Origin: an uncultured Thermoproteales archaeon
GTDB lineage: Archaea; Thermoproteota; Thermoprotei; Thermoproteales; Thermoproteaceae
Assembly: GCA_938027595.1 (NCBI GenBank)
Contig: CALJAK010000007.1
Span: forward strand, 1-64,000
Length of the DNA: 64,000 nt
Reading direction: 5' to 3'
How positions within the stretch are numbered: position 1 is the first letter of the stretch; each line of letters starts with the position of its first letter. Positions 16,762-25,542 of this stretch are shown in pieces. The position numbers were made by a program, and so were the translations under genes. The notes beneath the pieces are model-generated. The model made no database searches, was not told the origin of the DNA, and saw nothing but the letters and a program-made list of their open reading frames with translations.

Positions 16762-17062
16762 GTTCTTTTAAATTCACACGTATTACTCTCCCATCTGGGA
16801 GTTCTCTCACGATTATGAAATCTAACAAGCCCTGTCTCAACTCCTCGATGGCGATTAAAACGGGGTCAGTCGACCCCAATTGTTGTATGTCTACCAAAGG
16901 TTGAGCCCCCATCGCCAACTGTGTAGCTCGAGCCCCCACGATGCGGGCAATCTCGTACTTGGTGAGTCTGGGTGGATACAACTCTCGCCGTTTTAACGCC
17001 TTTTCCAACAACTCTATAAGTCTAGAAATGCGGTTTGTCAATTCTGTAGATTGAGTTGACAC
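16736..17062 (-). CDS. rpoK: DNA-directed RNA polymerase subunit K (Rpb6/omega)
   Basis: 108 residues. The C-terminal 75 carry the RpoK/Rpb6 signature: PPRLTKYEIARIVGARATQL (about 30-49), AMGAQPLV, and DPVLIAIEELRQGLLDFIIV followed by RELPDG. This small subunit clamps the RpoA1/A2 parts during assembly. An N-terminal extension of about 28 residues is helical (RLIELLEKALKRR). GTG start. It lies downstream of the thermosome gene promoter region but has its own AT-rich upstream sequence (TTTATATATTTTTT, 17083-17096). Confidence 0.93.
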   Translation of the reverse strand: MSTQSTELTNRISRLIELLEKALKRRELYPPRLTKYEIARIVGARATQLAMGAQPLVDIQQLGSTDPVLIAIEELRQGLLDFIIVRELPDGRVIRVNLKELIELEKSV

Positions 17063-17104
17063 AGCGAAAAGGAAAGAGGGGTGTTTATATATTTTTTAAA
17101 AAAT

Positions 17105-18766
17105 TTAGTCTAACTTAGGTCCGCTTTCTTCTTCTTTTTCTTCTTCTTTTTTGCCTTTCTTCTCTTCCTTCTTGGGAGCGCCGGCTGCAATAATGTCGTC
17201 GATGCGTAACAACATTATGGCCGCTTCTATTGCCGACTTGATGACTTGCTTCTTGACTATCAACGGGTCCCACACATTTAACGCAGACATGTCGGCTATT
17301 TTTCCTCCCAACACGTCTATGCCAGCGCTTAATTCACCGTTGTCGTGTCTTCTCCTCAACTCGGCGATGGTATCTACTGGATCCAAGCCGGCCGTCAGCG
17401 CGAGTATTGTAGGTATGTGTTCAAAAGCATCTGCGAACTTCAACGCTGCGAGTTGCTCCTTGCCTGGCAACTTTCTGGCGAATTCTCTAACTCTCCTTGC
17501 CACTTCGATCTCGAACGCACCACCTCCGGCCACTATCTTCGGCTCGCGGAATAAATCTCTCGCCACATGTAACGCGTCTTGTAGCGACCTCTCCACCTCG
17601 TCAAGTATCCGGTCGCTGCCACCTCTGACTAATATAGTCACAGCTCTGGGGTTCGGGATGTCTTCCACAAACACCATCTTCTCCTCACCCACTTTCCTCT
17701 CCTCCACAAGTCCAGCTTGACCCAAGTCCTCTGGCTTCGCATCTTTCACGCTACTGATGATCTTGGCGCCGGTGGCTCTCGCCAGTTTCTCAATATCGCT
17801 ACGTTTCACTCTCCTAATGGCCATTATCCCTTTCTTCGCTAGGAAGTGTTGAGCCACCTCGTCGATACCCTTCTGAGTTATTACAACGTTTGCGCCGATG
17901 GAGGCTAAGTGGTCTACGTAAGATTTCAAAATTTGCGCTTCCTCGTCGAGAAATGCCTTTATCTGGTCGGGCGAAGTTACTGAAATCTTTGTAGTCCACT
18001 CCGGCTTCTCTATCTCCAGTGGAGCGTCCAAAATGGCAATTTTTGCATTTGTAACTCGCTTCGGCATGCCTGGGTGCACCACTTCTTTGTCTAACACAAC
18101 GCCTCTCACTAATTGCGTCTCGTATATAGACTTGCCTTTCTTTTTCTCTATCTTAACCCAATCGAGGTCTAGATATGGCTTGCCGTTTCTCATCTCCACA
18201 GCTTGCAACGCAGCCTCAACTACTAACTTCGCCAGATAGTCGCGAGTTTCAGCCACCACTTTGCTAGACAACGCGTTGGATACTACTTTCAACAATTGTT
18301 CTTTAGATAAATCAATCTGAGTCGCAATCTCCTCGGAGACCTTAAGTGCGTATTCAGAAGCTTTTTTATAACCGTCTATCACTACGGTGGGGTGTATGCC
18401 CTCCTCCAACAACTCTTCGCCGAGCTCAAGCAATTTGCCGGCCAGCACTACTACGGTAGTAGTGCCGTCGCCTACTTCGGCATCTTGCGCCTTAGCCACC
18501 TCAATGAGGAGTTTAGCCGCTGGGTGTTGAACCTCCATTTCTTTCAATATAGTGGCGCCGTCTCCAGTTATCGTTACATCGCCAAAAGCATCAATCAACA
18601 TCTTGTCCATGCCCCTAGGCCCGAGGGAGGTGGCTAATATCTCAGCAATTACTTTAGCCGCTTGTATGTTAGACCTCCTGGCGTCTACTCCAGTAGTTCT
18701 CTGAGACCCCTCTTTCAATATCATTACTGGCACACCCGTCTTTGGAGCTGGTGATGTTTGAGCCAT
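17105..18766 (-). CDS. thsA: Thermosome subunit (group II chaperonin)
   Basis: 553 residues, full length. Chaperonin signatures: [19 protein letters not shown] (46-64), [20 protein letters not shown] (68-87) and [11 protein letters not shown] at about 97-107 with the catalytic Asp. A Lys/Glu-rich tail ([15 protein letters not shown]) ends the protein, not the GGM tail of group I chaperonins. It forms a stacked-ring ATP-driven folding machine. Only one subunit gene is in the window; hetero-oligomers with a second subunit elsewhere are usual in this order. ATG start with TATA-like TTTATATAC upstream. Confidence 0.97.
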   Translation of the reverse strand: MAQTSPAPKTGVPVMILKEGSQRTTGVDARRSNIQAAKVIAEILATSLGPRGMDKMLIDAFGDVTITGDGATILKEMEVQHPAAKLLIEVAKAQDAEVGDGTTTVVVLAGKLLELGEELLEEGIHPTVVIDGYKKASEYALKVSEEIATQIDLSKEQLLKVVSNALSSKVVAETRDYLAKLVVEAALQAVEMRNGKPYLDLDWVKIEKKKGKSIYETQLVRGVVLDKEVVHPGMPKRVTNAKIAILDAPLEIEKPEWTTKISVTSPDQIKAFLDEEAQILKSYVDHLASIGANVVITQKGIDEVAQHFLAKKGIMAIRRVKRSDIEKLARATGAKIISSVKDAKPEDLGQAGLVEERKVGEEKMVFVEDIPNPRAVTILVRGGSDRILDEVERSLQDALHVARDLFREPKIVAGGGAFEIEVARRVREFARKLPGKEQLAALKFADAFEHIPTILALTAGLDPVDTIAELRRRHDNGELSAGIDVLGGKIADMSALNVWDPLIVKKQVIKSAIEAAIMLLRIDDIIAAGAPKKEEKKGKKEEEKEEESGPKLD

Positions 18767-18799
18767 GGCTTTACAAAATTCGTGTATATAAAAACATTT

Positions 18800-19690
18800 C
18801 TATTCTAAGAATTTCGCAATCCTCTGCCACTTAGCCTCCACCTCTTCCTCAATAAATCTCACCTCCTCGTCACTGAGGTGGGCGAACCTCCCCTGGATTT
18901 TTATATAATCCGCCAATGGCCTCCTCTTCGCTCTATCGCGGTATATAGTGCTGGGGGGATTCAACCTAAACGCCCCCCGATCGTACTCCCAAAGTATCCA
19001 CACGCCAGTTTCCACTGCCAACCTAGCCACCTCCACAGTCTTCGCTGGGTCAAAACGCCAACCGGGAGGACACGGCGCGTATAAGTGGATAAACTTAAAG
19101 CCAGGTATCTCCGCCGCCCTCTTGAGTTTTCTATAGAAATCCTGCGGATATGCAATGTTGGCGGTGGCTACATAAGGCGCCCCCTGCACTGCCAACATGA
19201 GCGCCACGTCTTTCTTCTGCTCGCGTTTGCCCACTGGCGTTGTGGATGTCCACGCGTATTTAGGCGTGGAGCCGCTGCGTTGTATGCCGGTGTTCATGTA
19301 AGCCTCGTTGTCGTACATTACGTATATAACATCGCTATTCCTCTCGGCGGCACCGCTCACAGCAGCAAAACCAATGTCGACAGTACTGCCGTCGCCCGCC
19401 CACACTACGGCGTGTCCCCTCACGCCCAGCGCTTTAAACGCCTCAGATATGCCAGTGGCCACAGCCGCCGCAGATGCAAACGGCACGTTCAACACCGGCA
19501 TGGCTATGCTGGATTTGGGAGCTAACCCCTGCACTACCGAAGAGCAGCTAGCCGGCACTATCAACACCACCTCCTCGCCGAGAGCCATGCCTAACACTCG
19601 TAAGCCGATCATCATGCCACAGCCTGCGCACGCGGCGTTACCCGGCAATACGTACTTCTTTTTAGGTAGTTGATCAAGGCGGAAAGTCAT
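18800..19690 (-). CDS. porB: 2-oxoacid:ferredoxin oxidoreductase, beta subunit (PorB-like)
   Basis: 296 residues. The beta chain binds thiamine diphosphate and one iron-sulfur cluster: CAGCGMMIGLR near 21-31, VVWAGDGSTVDIGFAAVSGA (GDG motif) near 95-115, and a YDNEAYMNTGIQRSGSTP segment of pyruvate-type enzymes. The enzyme oxidatively decarboxylates a 2-oxoacid (likely pyruvate) to an acyl-CoA and reduces ferredoxin. It overlaps porA by ATGA, in the order porD-porA-porB. Substrate (pyruvate versus 2-oxoisovalerate) is not fixed by sequence, though YMNTGIQRS is typical of pyruvate enzymes. Confidence 0.9.
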   Translation of the reverse strand: MTFRLDQLPKKKYVLPGNAACAGCGMMIGLRVLGMALGEEVVLIVPASCSSVVQGLAPKSSIAMPVLNVPFASAAAVATGISEAFKALGVRGHAVVWAGDGSTVDIGFAAVSGAAERNSDVIYVMYDNEAYMNTGIQRSGSTPKYAWTSTTPVGKREQKKDVALMLAVQGAPYVATANIAYPQDFYRKLKRAAEIPGFKFIHLYAPCPPGWRFDPAKTVEVARLAVETGVWILWEYDRGAFRLNPPSTIYRDRAKRRPLADYIKIQGRFAHLSDEEVRFIEEEVEAKWQRIAKFLE

Positions 19691-20838
19691 ATCACGAACT
19701 CCACTTCGCCGTATTTCCCCCCAATTGCGTTTTGTACAGTCTCATAGAAACCACTAACGTCGAAATCTACGCCAGCTATGCCGGCAATTATGTTGATCAC
19801 CTTAGCTCTAGACAACACAGACTTGACCTCTAGCCCAAGAACACCGCCGGCTGGAGTTATGTCTCTATCGTACACAATCACAACGTCGTACAAATCGAGA
19901 CGTCTCAACCATTCAGCCGGAAACGGCCTTAGAAATCTCAATCTCGCCAAACCTACCGGCATCCCCCTGGCTCTCAGCCTATCTACCGCCGCCTTGCCGT
20001 CGCTACACCACGCGCCGGTGCAGACCACCACGTACTTGGCGTCTTCGCACTTATACCACTCCACTAAACCTCCATAACTACGCCCAGTTAGTTTTCCATA
20101 CTCCTCATCTACTCGCCTAATTAACTCTTTAGCGTCTTGATGTGCGTTATACAACGCCGCTTTGTGTCTCGCATGTATTCTATTGTCAGAGGGGAGATTG
20201 CCGAAAGTGACCGGCACACCGGGGCGAAACGCCACAGGTACATCAAACCGGCGGGGCGGCAAGAACTCGTCCACCACCTCCTGTGGTGTGAGTTCTATCG
20301 GCTCTGTCGAGTGACTCAAGATAAATCCGTCGAGACCAACTGCCATGGGCAATACGGCAAACTCGGCGATTTTGAAAGCTTGGAGAGTTAAGTCAAACGC
20401 CTCTTGTACGTCGCCCGCCATAGCCACTAACCACCCAGTGTCTCTCAATGTCAAAATGTCGTTGTGTTCGACGTGTATATTCCACGGGGGGCCAATTGTC
20501 CTAGTCACTACAGCCATGACCACAGGCGCTCTGCTCAACGCAGTCCACCAAACCACTTCGTACATGTACAGAAGACCGTGGGAAGAAGTGGCGGTGAACG
20601 CTCTGGCCCCAGCCATCGCGGCGCCGTAGACAACAGACATGGCGGAGAATTCAGACTCCACGTTGACGAAGCTCGACTTGAGTTCCCCCCTCTCTACGAA
20701 TTCCGAAAGTTTCTCCACGATGGAGGTCTGGGGAGTTATGGGGTATGCAGCTATTACGTGGGGTTTCGCCATCTTCACCGCGTGAGCCACGGCGTAGTTT
20801 CCAGTCAGCGCAATCTTCCGCGTTGCCAAAGTTTTCAT
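19687..20838 (-). CDS. porA: 2-oxoacid:ferredoxin oxidoreductase, alpha subunit (PorA-like)
   Basis: 383 residues from ATG 20838. ALTGNYAVAHAVKMAKPHVI then AAYPITPQTSIVEKLSEFVE (10-50) is the pyrimidine-binding start of the alpha chain; VNVESEFSAMSVVYGAAMAG and SSHGLLYMYEVVWW follow. The upstream frame extension to 20901 lies inside porD and is rejected because the ATG overlaps the porD stop as ATGA. The C-terminal region (RLRFLRPFPAEWL) is the transketolase-like domain II. Confidence 0.92.
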   Translation of the reverse strand: MKTLATRKIALTGNYAVAHAVKMAKPHVIAAYPITPQTSIVEKLSEFVERGELKSSFVNVESEFSAMSVVYGAAMAGARAFTATSSHGLLYMYEVVWWTALSRAPVVMAVVTRTIGPPWNIHVEHNDILTLRDTGWLVAMAGDVQEAFDLTLQAFKIAEFAVLPMAVGLDGFILSHSTEPIELTPQEVVDEFLPPRRFDVPVAFRPGVPVTFGNLPSDNRIHARHKAALYNAHQDAKELIRRVDEEYGKLTGRSYGGLVEWYKCEDAKYVVVCTGAWCSDGKAAVDRLRARGMPVGLARLRFLRPFPAEWLRRLDLYDVVIVYDRDITPAGGVLGLEVKSVLSRAKVINIIAGIAGVDFDVSGFYETVQNAIGGKYGEVEFVI

Positions 20839-21086
20839 GTGTTGTTCTCGGGTACCATTTTGATGACCTTCACGGGGCACACTTCTGCACAAATTCCACA
20901 ACCCTTGCAGTAAGTGTAGTCAATCTGTATCTTGCGACCTCTCTCCCACTCTATCACAGAATCGGGACAGAACTGCCAACAAACTCCACAATCTACACAC
21001 TTCTCCAACTCTACCACCGGTTTGTATATACGCCAAGTGCCCGTAACTCCGGCAGAAGCCAGAGCGGGACTCGCGAGAGGTAACAT
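20835..21086 (-). CDS. porD: 2-oxoacid:ferredoxin oxidoreductase, delta (ferredoxin-like) subunit
   Basis: 83 residues with two 4Fe-4S motifs: C30-x2-C33-x2-C36-x3-C40-P and C60-x2-C63-x2-C66-x3-C70-P. It passes electrons from the beta chain to free ferredoxin. It is the promoter-proximal gene of the porD-porA-porB unit, and its stop overlaps the porA start. A TATA-like stretch is about 25 bases upstream. Confidence 0.94.
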   Translation of the reverse strand: MLPLASPALASAGVTGTWRIYKPVVELEKCVDCGVCWQFCPDSVIEWERGRKIQIDYTYCKGCGICAEVCPVKVIKMVPENNT

Positions 21087-21195
21087 AGAAAACTATCGTT
21101 AGCTACTTATATATTTTATATTGGTATATAGATATCAAAAAGCCGAAGTGAAGAAGATAAGAGATAAAGAAAAAATAACTCAAGAATTATGACTT
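21087..21195. promoter_or_regulatory. Divergent intergenic region between porD and porG
   Basis: AT-rich, 109 bases. ATATAAAATATATAAG on the minus strand (about 21100-21115) fits a TATA box for porD. A TATA-like GGTATATAG at about 21124-21132 points toward porG but is about 65 bases from its GTG, so porG may have a rare leader. No clear operator palindrome is seen. Confidence 0.45.
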
Positions 21196-21741
21196 GTGTA
21201 CGAAGTAATTTTCCTAGGTAGAGGCGGCCAGGGGGTAGTCACAGCAGCTCAGTTAATGGCTTACGCCGCCACGCTGGAGGGGAAAAACGCACAAGCAATG
21301 CCGGAGTTCGGCGCCGAGAGGAGAGGCGCAATTGTGAAAGCTTACTTGAGGATAGGCGAAGCTCTACTCCACTCCTCCATAAAGAGAGCAGATTACGTAG
21401 TAATACTAGACGGTAGGATAATTGAACAAATAGATATAACTCAATTCGGCAAACCAAACGCAGTGTACATAGTAAACACCACACACGCCTCGGGACAATA
21501 CATAACAATAGACGCCACAGCGATTGCGCTGAAGCACGGCCTAGTGGTGGCTGGATGGCCAGTGGTAAACATACTAATGGCGACAGCGCTGGCGGCAGTG
21601 AGCGGTTTAGTGACGCTAGACAGCATAATAAAAGCCATACCAGAATACGTACCAAAGAGATTTACAGAAGCCAATATAAAAGCCGCAATTGAAACATACG
21701 AAATATTAAAACAAAAGACAAACACAACACAAAAATTTTAA
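21196..21741 (+). CDS. porG: 2-oxoacid:ferredoxin oxidoreductase, gamma subunit (PorG-like)
   Basis: 181 residues. It starts with the gamma-chain signature YEVIFLGRGGQGVVTAAQLM, followed by GKNAQAMPEFGAERRGAIVKAYLRIG. It completes the four-subunit complex with porA, porB and porD but is transcribed in the opposite direction, unlike the common gamma-delta-alpha-beta order. GTG start at 21196. An ORF for a membrane protein begins 12 bases after its end. Confidence 0.92.
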   Translation: MYEVIFLGRGGQGVVTAAQLMAYAATLEGKNAQAMPEFGAERRGAIVKAYLRIGEALLHSSIKRADYVVILDGRIIEQIDITQFGKPNAVYIVNTTHASGQYITIDATAIALKHGLVVAGWPVVNILMATALAAVSGLVTLDSIIKAIPEYVPKRFTEANIKAAIETYEILKQKTNTTQKF

Positions 21742-21753
21742 TCATTTTAAGTT

Positions 21754-22209
21754 ATGCGAATAAAAACTGGCGCCATATGGGGCCTCATCACTGGAGTTAT
21801 AATCGGTCTGCCAATGGCGGCAATAGCGTATCTAACCATGGCCGCGCTATTAGACTGGCTTAAAGTAGTCGTGTACCAACAAGCGATAGCCGCTGGCTTA
21901 GATCCAAATCAAGCGAAACAATTTGCAGAAATTGCAGCATCTACATCAGTAGTTGCAGCTCCCCTAATCGCGCTCCTCATCTCGATAGTCGTTTTCTTCA
22001 TCGTAGGCATAATTATGGCGTTATTGTGGAATCGCGTCAAGCCCTGGTACGCGTTGGGACTTCTCTTTGGAATTATCTTAGTGTTAATTAACGTAGTGCC
22101 CCAAATGCCGAACGACGCCTCACAAGTCGAACTCCAAGAACTCCCCGAACTTCAAGAGCTCCTCAAAGAGCTCCCCCTCCCCCCGAGCTGCCTGCAGTCT
22201 ACACGATGA
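21754..22209 (+). CDS. Small membrane protein, unknown function
   Basis: 151 residues, about three hydrophobic segments: roughly 5-30 (AIWGLITGVIIGLPMAAIAYL), 68-92 (VVAAPLIALLISIVVFFIVG) and 95-118. The first loop is mildly charged with a conserved-looking QAIAAGLDPNQAKQFAE. The C-terminal tail is an acidic Leu/Glu/Pro repeat (VELQELPELQELLKELPLP). The stop overlaps the ATG of a 23-residue hydrophobic ORF. It follows porG by 12 bases. No family recognised. Confidence 0.6.
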   Translation: MRIKTGAIWGLITGVIIGLPMAAIAYLTMAALLDWLKVVVYQQAIAAGLDPNQAKQFAEIAASTSVVAAPLIALLISIVVFFIVGIIMALLWNRVKPWYALGLLFGIILVLINVVPQMPNDASQVELQELPELQELLKELPLPPSCLQSTR

Positions 22210-22277
22210 TTCCGCTTTTGTTATGGTTCACAGGGCCCGTTTTACTCGCGTGGTTTTTGAGTAGGAAAATTAGATAA
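22206..22277 (+). CDS. Possible 23-residue single-span membrane peptide
   Basis: ATG at 22206 overlaps the stop of the upstream membrane-protein gene (ATGA). The product is one hydrophobic segment (IPLLLWFTGPVLLAWFL) followed by a positively charged end (SRKIR), which would place the C terminus inside. The coupling and amphipathic order are suggestive; the very small size makes chance possible. Confidence 0.3.
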   Translation: MIPLLLWFTGPVLLAWFLSRKIR

Positions 22278-22283
22278 TAGTTT

Positions 22284-23615
22284 TTACGGCCAACGTCCCG
22301 AATCTATTGCGTAAATTATGCCGTTTACATCCTCCGGTATGATCCCCCTAGCGTCTATTACTATTTTTGTACTTAACCCGTTGGCTTGAGTCTTATAGAG
22401 AGTGTGATCTGTGGCTACTACCACCACGTCTGCCTCTCTCAGAACGCGATCTAAATCTCTTGTAAGGACTATTTTTAGGTTTTCTAGCGTTTGGTCTGTC
22501 TCTATATAGGGATCGTGCACTACGATCTGTCTAGGTTTTATGCCGAGTTTCAGCAGGGTATTTATTAAATCGTACGTGGGGCTGTTCCTCGGGTCGTCTA
22601 CATCGCCTCTGAAAGCTAGTCCCAATATAGCTATTTTGGCAATAGTGGGGTTTATTTCATGTTTTAACATCGCTCTAAATACTGCGTACGCCACCTCTTG
22701 TGGCTGTTTCTCGTTTATTTTCCTAGCTGTGTACGTCAACGGGAGCTCCACGCCGTATTTAGCCGCTGTCCACATGAGGAAGTAGGGATATACCGGAATG
22801 CAGTTTCCCCCCACGCCGGCGCCGGGTTTGTGCACGTGACTGTGTGGTTGACTGTTGGCGGCTCCTCTGGCGTTTCTAAAAGATATCCCCATGGCGTTGG
22901 CTAACTTCGCCATTTCGTTAGCTAGCGCTATGTTTACGTCTCTGTAGACGCCCTCTAACAATTTTTCGAACTCCGCCTCTCTGGGCGTCGCCAGCGTGAT
23001 AACCCCCTTTTTGGCCAGCGCGCTGTACAGCTCGGCCGCCGCCTCCGTGCTGCGGGGCCCCACGCCAGCTACGATCTTTGGGTAGTTCTCCACGAGGTCT
23101 CTGAGGGCGTGTCCAACCATAATGCGCTCGGGGCTGTAGGCTAGGTAGAAGTCTTCCTCGGCCGTGAGGCTTGAGACGCTTTCAAGAATTGGCTTCACTA
23201 CTTCCTCCGTGGTGCCCGGGGGCACGCTTGACTCCACTATAACCAAGTCACCTTTCTTGAGACCTGTGGCTATGTCTCTGACTGCCGACTGTAACTTCGA
23301 GAAATCCACCTCTAGGTTCGTCTTTAGCGAGACTGGCACTGTAACTATCTTGACGTGACTCTTGAGAGACGCCATGACGCCGTCTGTAGTTGGCGTGAAT
23401 TTCCTGCCGGCGGCGGCTTTGAGGATATCCGCTACGTCTCTCTCTACATACTCAACAACGCCGCTGGCTAACTTCTCTACCTTCACCACGTCGATGTCTA
23501 CGCCTATAACTCTAGCACCCACTTGTACCCACGCCGCCGAGAGCGCCAGCCCCACGTAGCCCAGTCCATATATGGCCACGGTCAACTCGCCCCTCTTCAA
23601 CAATTGTGTAAACAT
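22284..23615 (-). CDS. Nucleotide-sugar (UDP-type) dehydrogenase
   Basis: 443 residues of the UDP-glucose/UDP-ManNAc dehydrogenase family. The Rossmann loop G-L-G-Y-V-G is at about 17-22, the catalytic Cys lies in GVGGNCIPVYP near 267-277, and GLAFRGDVDDPRNSPTYDL near 323 is the UDP-binding domain motif. VESSVPPGTTEEVV is the family middle signature. WecC-like enzymes make UDP-ManNAcA for surface glycans. Its promoter region faces the MBL-fold gene at 23648. Confidence 0.9.
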   Translation of the reverse strand: MFTQLLKRGELTVAIYGLGYVGLALSAAWVQVGARVIGVDIDVVKVEKLASGVVEYVERDVADILKAAAGRKFTPTTDGVMASLKSHVKIVTVPVSLKTNLEVDFSKLQSAVRDIATGLKKGDLVIVESSVPPGTTEEVVKPILESVSSLTAEEDFYLAYSPERIMVGHALRDLVENYPKIVAGVGPRSTEAAAELYSALAKKGVITLATPREAEFEKLLEGVYRDVNIALANEMAKLANAMGISFRNARGAANSQPHSHVHKPGAGVGGNCIPVYPYFLMWTAAKYGVELPLTYTARKINEKQPQEVAYAVFRAMLKHEINPTIAKIAILGLAFRGDVDDPRNSPTYDLINTLLKLGIKPRQIVVHDPYIETDQTLENLKIVLTRDLDRVLREADVVVVATDHTLYKTQANGLSTKIVIDARGIIPEDVNGIIYAIDSGRWP

Positions 23616-23647
23616 GTCTGGCTTTATTTAGGTCTTTAAATATAGAC

Positions 23648-24355
23648 ATGGAGGTGTACATATTGGGGTATGGCGGTTGGATATCTCAAGCCACTCTAGG
23701 TTACACATCTATATATGTAAAGACGGATATAAATCTACTTATAGATGTGGGGGAGTGTACATACTTAAAGATAACTCAGTGCGGCTTGCCTTGGCCAGAC
23801 GCCGTTTTCATAAGTCATAGACACGGCGACCACATCTTGGGTGTAGCCACTCTCCTCCTACACGCCAGAAAGCTAAACCGCCGTCTGAAGATTGTAGCCA
23901 GCGCGGAGGTCATAGAAGCTGTGAAAACGCTTGCGACAGTGACGGCTATTGATAAATCTCTGAGTTTTGTAGATTTTTTGGAAAGCGCGGGAGATGTGCA
24001 GATTGGCATGACGCGCCTCAAGTTCGTCACTACTTCTCACCCGGTATTTACGCAAGCGGTGAGAGTAGAACATATGGGCAAGTGCTTCGCCTACAGTTCT
24101 GACACGGCACCCTCTAGAGAAGTAGAGGAATTGGCGCGTGGATGCGACTTGCTTGCTCACGAGGTGTCCGGCAACCCTGGGCAAGAGGAGGAGACACACA
24201 AGTTGGGTCATAGTACTACTCTAGACGCCGTGGAGATAGCTAGGAGAGCTGGAGTGAAAATGTTAATGCCCATACATTTCTATGTGGAGCAACCAGTCAT
24301 ATCTTCACCCATCCCACTGGTGTTACCCACGCCCTGCGGTCGTGTAGTTATATGA
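23648..24355 (+). CDS. MBL-fold metallo-hydrolase (RNase Z-like)
   Basis: 235 residues. The metal motif S-H-R-H-G-D-H is at about 56-62, ITQCGLPWPDAVF precedes it, and FVTTSHP, YSSDTAPSREV, LAHEVSGN and LGHSTTLDAVEIARRAG follow with the later His/Asp ligands. The pattern is close to tRNase Z-like or aryl-sulfatase-like MBL proteins. The Arg in HRHGDH in place of the usual xHxDH residue is within family variation. It overlaps the dephospho-CoA kinase gene by ATGA, so co-translation is likely. Substrate unknown. Confidence 0.8.
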   Translation: MEVYILGYGGWISQATLGYTSIYVKTDINLLIDVGECTYLKITQCGLPWPDAVFISHRHGDHILGVATLLLHARKLNRRLKIVASAEVIEAVKTLATVTAIDKSLSFVDFLESAGDVQIGMTRLKFVTTSHPVFTQAVRVEHMGKCFAYSSDTAPSREVEELARGCDLLAHEVSGNPGQEEETHKLGHSTTLDAVEIARRAGVKMLMPIHFYVEQPVISSPIPLVLPTPCGRVVI

Positions 24356-24858
24356 CGTGTTATAGACTGGGCAGCCGTAGAGATCTCTTCGCATTTCTAT
24401 ACCCCATATCCATATGGAGAGATCCCCCAAACTCAGTGAATTATGTAAAAGACATGGCGGAGAGCTATGGATTTGTGAACATATATACAGTGGGGGACGT
24501 GGTGACGGCTAACTTCATAAGGCACGGACTCACCCCCACGGCGGCAGTTGTAGATGAGAAGACTAGACGAAACATGCCAGCTAGACACGAACTCTTCCAG
24601 AGAGTTATAAGAGTTAGAAACCCCCCCGGCTATATAACGGAGGAGGCGTGGTCCGCCGTCGAAATTGCCGTGAGGAATAGAGATGTAATGATAAAAGTAG
24701 AGGGCGAGGAAGACATGTTATCTCTGGCTTTCATAAAGATGGCTCCCCCAAAATCCATAGTGACTTATGGACATTACCTCGGCGCTTTGATAGCCATACC
24801 TATAGATTGGTACAGGAGTTATTTACTAAAGCTCTTTGATTACCTAGAGGAGTGTTAA
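24352..24858 (+). CDS. GTP-dependent dephospho-CoA kinase (archaeal, DUF359)
   Basis: 168 residues. The family signature IYTVGDVVTANFIRHGLTPT then AAVVDEKTRR (about 45-73) is clear, followed by VRNPPGYITEEAW and VKVEGEEDMLSLAFI-like KVEGEEDMLSLAF. Characterised archaeal homologues phosphorylate dephospho-CoA with GTP, finishing coenzyme A synthesis. ATG overlaps the stop of the MBL gene. Confidence 0.9.
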   Translation: MTCYRLGSRRDLFAFLYPISIWRDPPNSVNYVKDMAESYGFVNIYTVGDVVTANFIRHGLTPTAAVVDEKTRRNMPARHELFQRVIRVRNPPGYITEEAWSAVEIAVRNRDVMIKVEGEEDMLSLAFIKMAPPKSIVTYGHYLGALIAIPIDWYRSYLLKLFDYLEEC

Positions 24859-24907
24859 CTCAAACCGCCGCTGCGAAGTTAATATATTTTTGAATTTATT
24901 AGAGTTT

Positions 24908-25501
24908 ATGAAATCTTCAACCATAATAATAATGGGGGTCGTAATTTTCGCAGTACTAACGGCGGTAATTCTCTACACGAAAATCCAACAACAGCAGACA
25001 ACTACGCTCGACGTGCCAATTCCCACATGGGCAATTTCCTTCGGTTCGCCAAAAGCGCCGGTTGTTTTGATAGAGTTGTACAATCTTCACTGTCCCTATT
25101 GTGCAATAGCTCATGAGAAGTTGGAGCCTTTGTATAAACAATTAATTGAAAATGGCACATTGAGGCTGGTCTTTTTAGATTTAGTGCACGACGAGGCTCT
25201 GTATGCACATCAGTTACTCCACTGTGCCTATAAACAAAATCAAGCAACTTTAGACTTGATATCTAGATTATACGAGGCGTATTTAAACGGCGGTCCGAAA
25301 AAACAACTAGAGTTATTGCAACAGTACAAATGCGTCGATGCGCCTACCAAGACAGATTTCGACAACGCAATTAACGAGTTGTTGAAGAGAAATATAATCA
25401 ACAGGCGGGTCACCCCCATTTTTATAGTTATAAGAGATGGGAAAATCTCAGTGGTGTACGGAGCAGACGTGGAGAAAGTAAAGTCGCTGCTTAGTCAGTA
25501 G
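24908..25501 (+). CDS. Membrane-anchored DsbA-like thiol-disulfide protein
   Basis: 197 residues from ATG 24908, with TATA-like AATATATTTT at 24881-24890. An N-terminal span (about 5-24, IIIMGVVIFAVLTAVILY) should hold it in the membrane with the domain outside. C-P-Y-C is at 62-65 after a strand (VVLIELYNLH), and RRVTPIFIVI near the C terminus gives the cis-proline. It probably introduces or exchanges disulfides outside the cell, in contrast to the anchor-free DsbA-like protein at 1030. Upstream TTG at 24890 is rejected by the promoter spacing. Confidence 0.85.
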   Translation: MKSSTIIIMGVVIFAVLTAVILYTKIQQQQTTTLDVPIPTWAISFGSPKAPVVLIELYNLHCPYCAIAHEKLEPLYKQLIENGTLRLVFLDLVHDEALYAHQLLHCAYKQNQATLDLISRLYEAYLNGGPKKQLELLQQYKCVDAPTKTDFDNAINELLKRNIINRRVTPIFIVIRDGKISVVYGADVEKVKSLLSQ

Positions 25502-25542
25502 CCAATCAACTAATCGTTTATATACGGTATAGACGTCAGTTT

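Noticed and set aside
17151-17720. 189-residue plus-strand frame, Ser/Ala-rich
   Set aside because: Antisense of the thermosome gene; composition is what reverse-complement coding gives.
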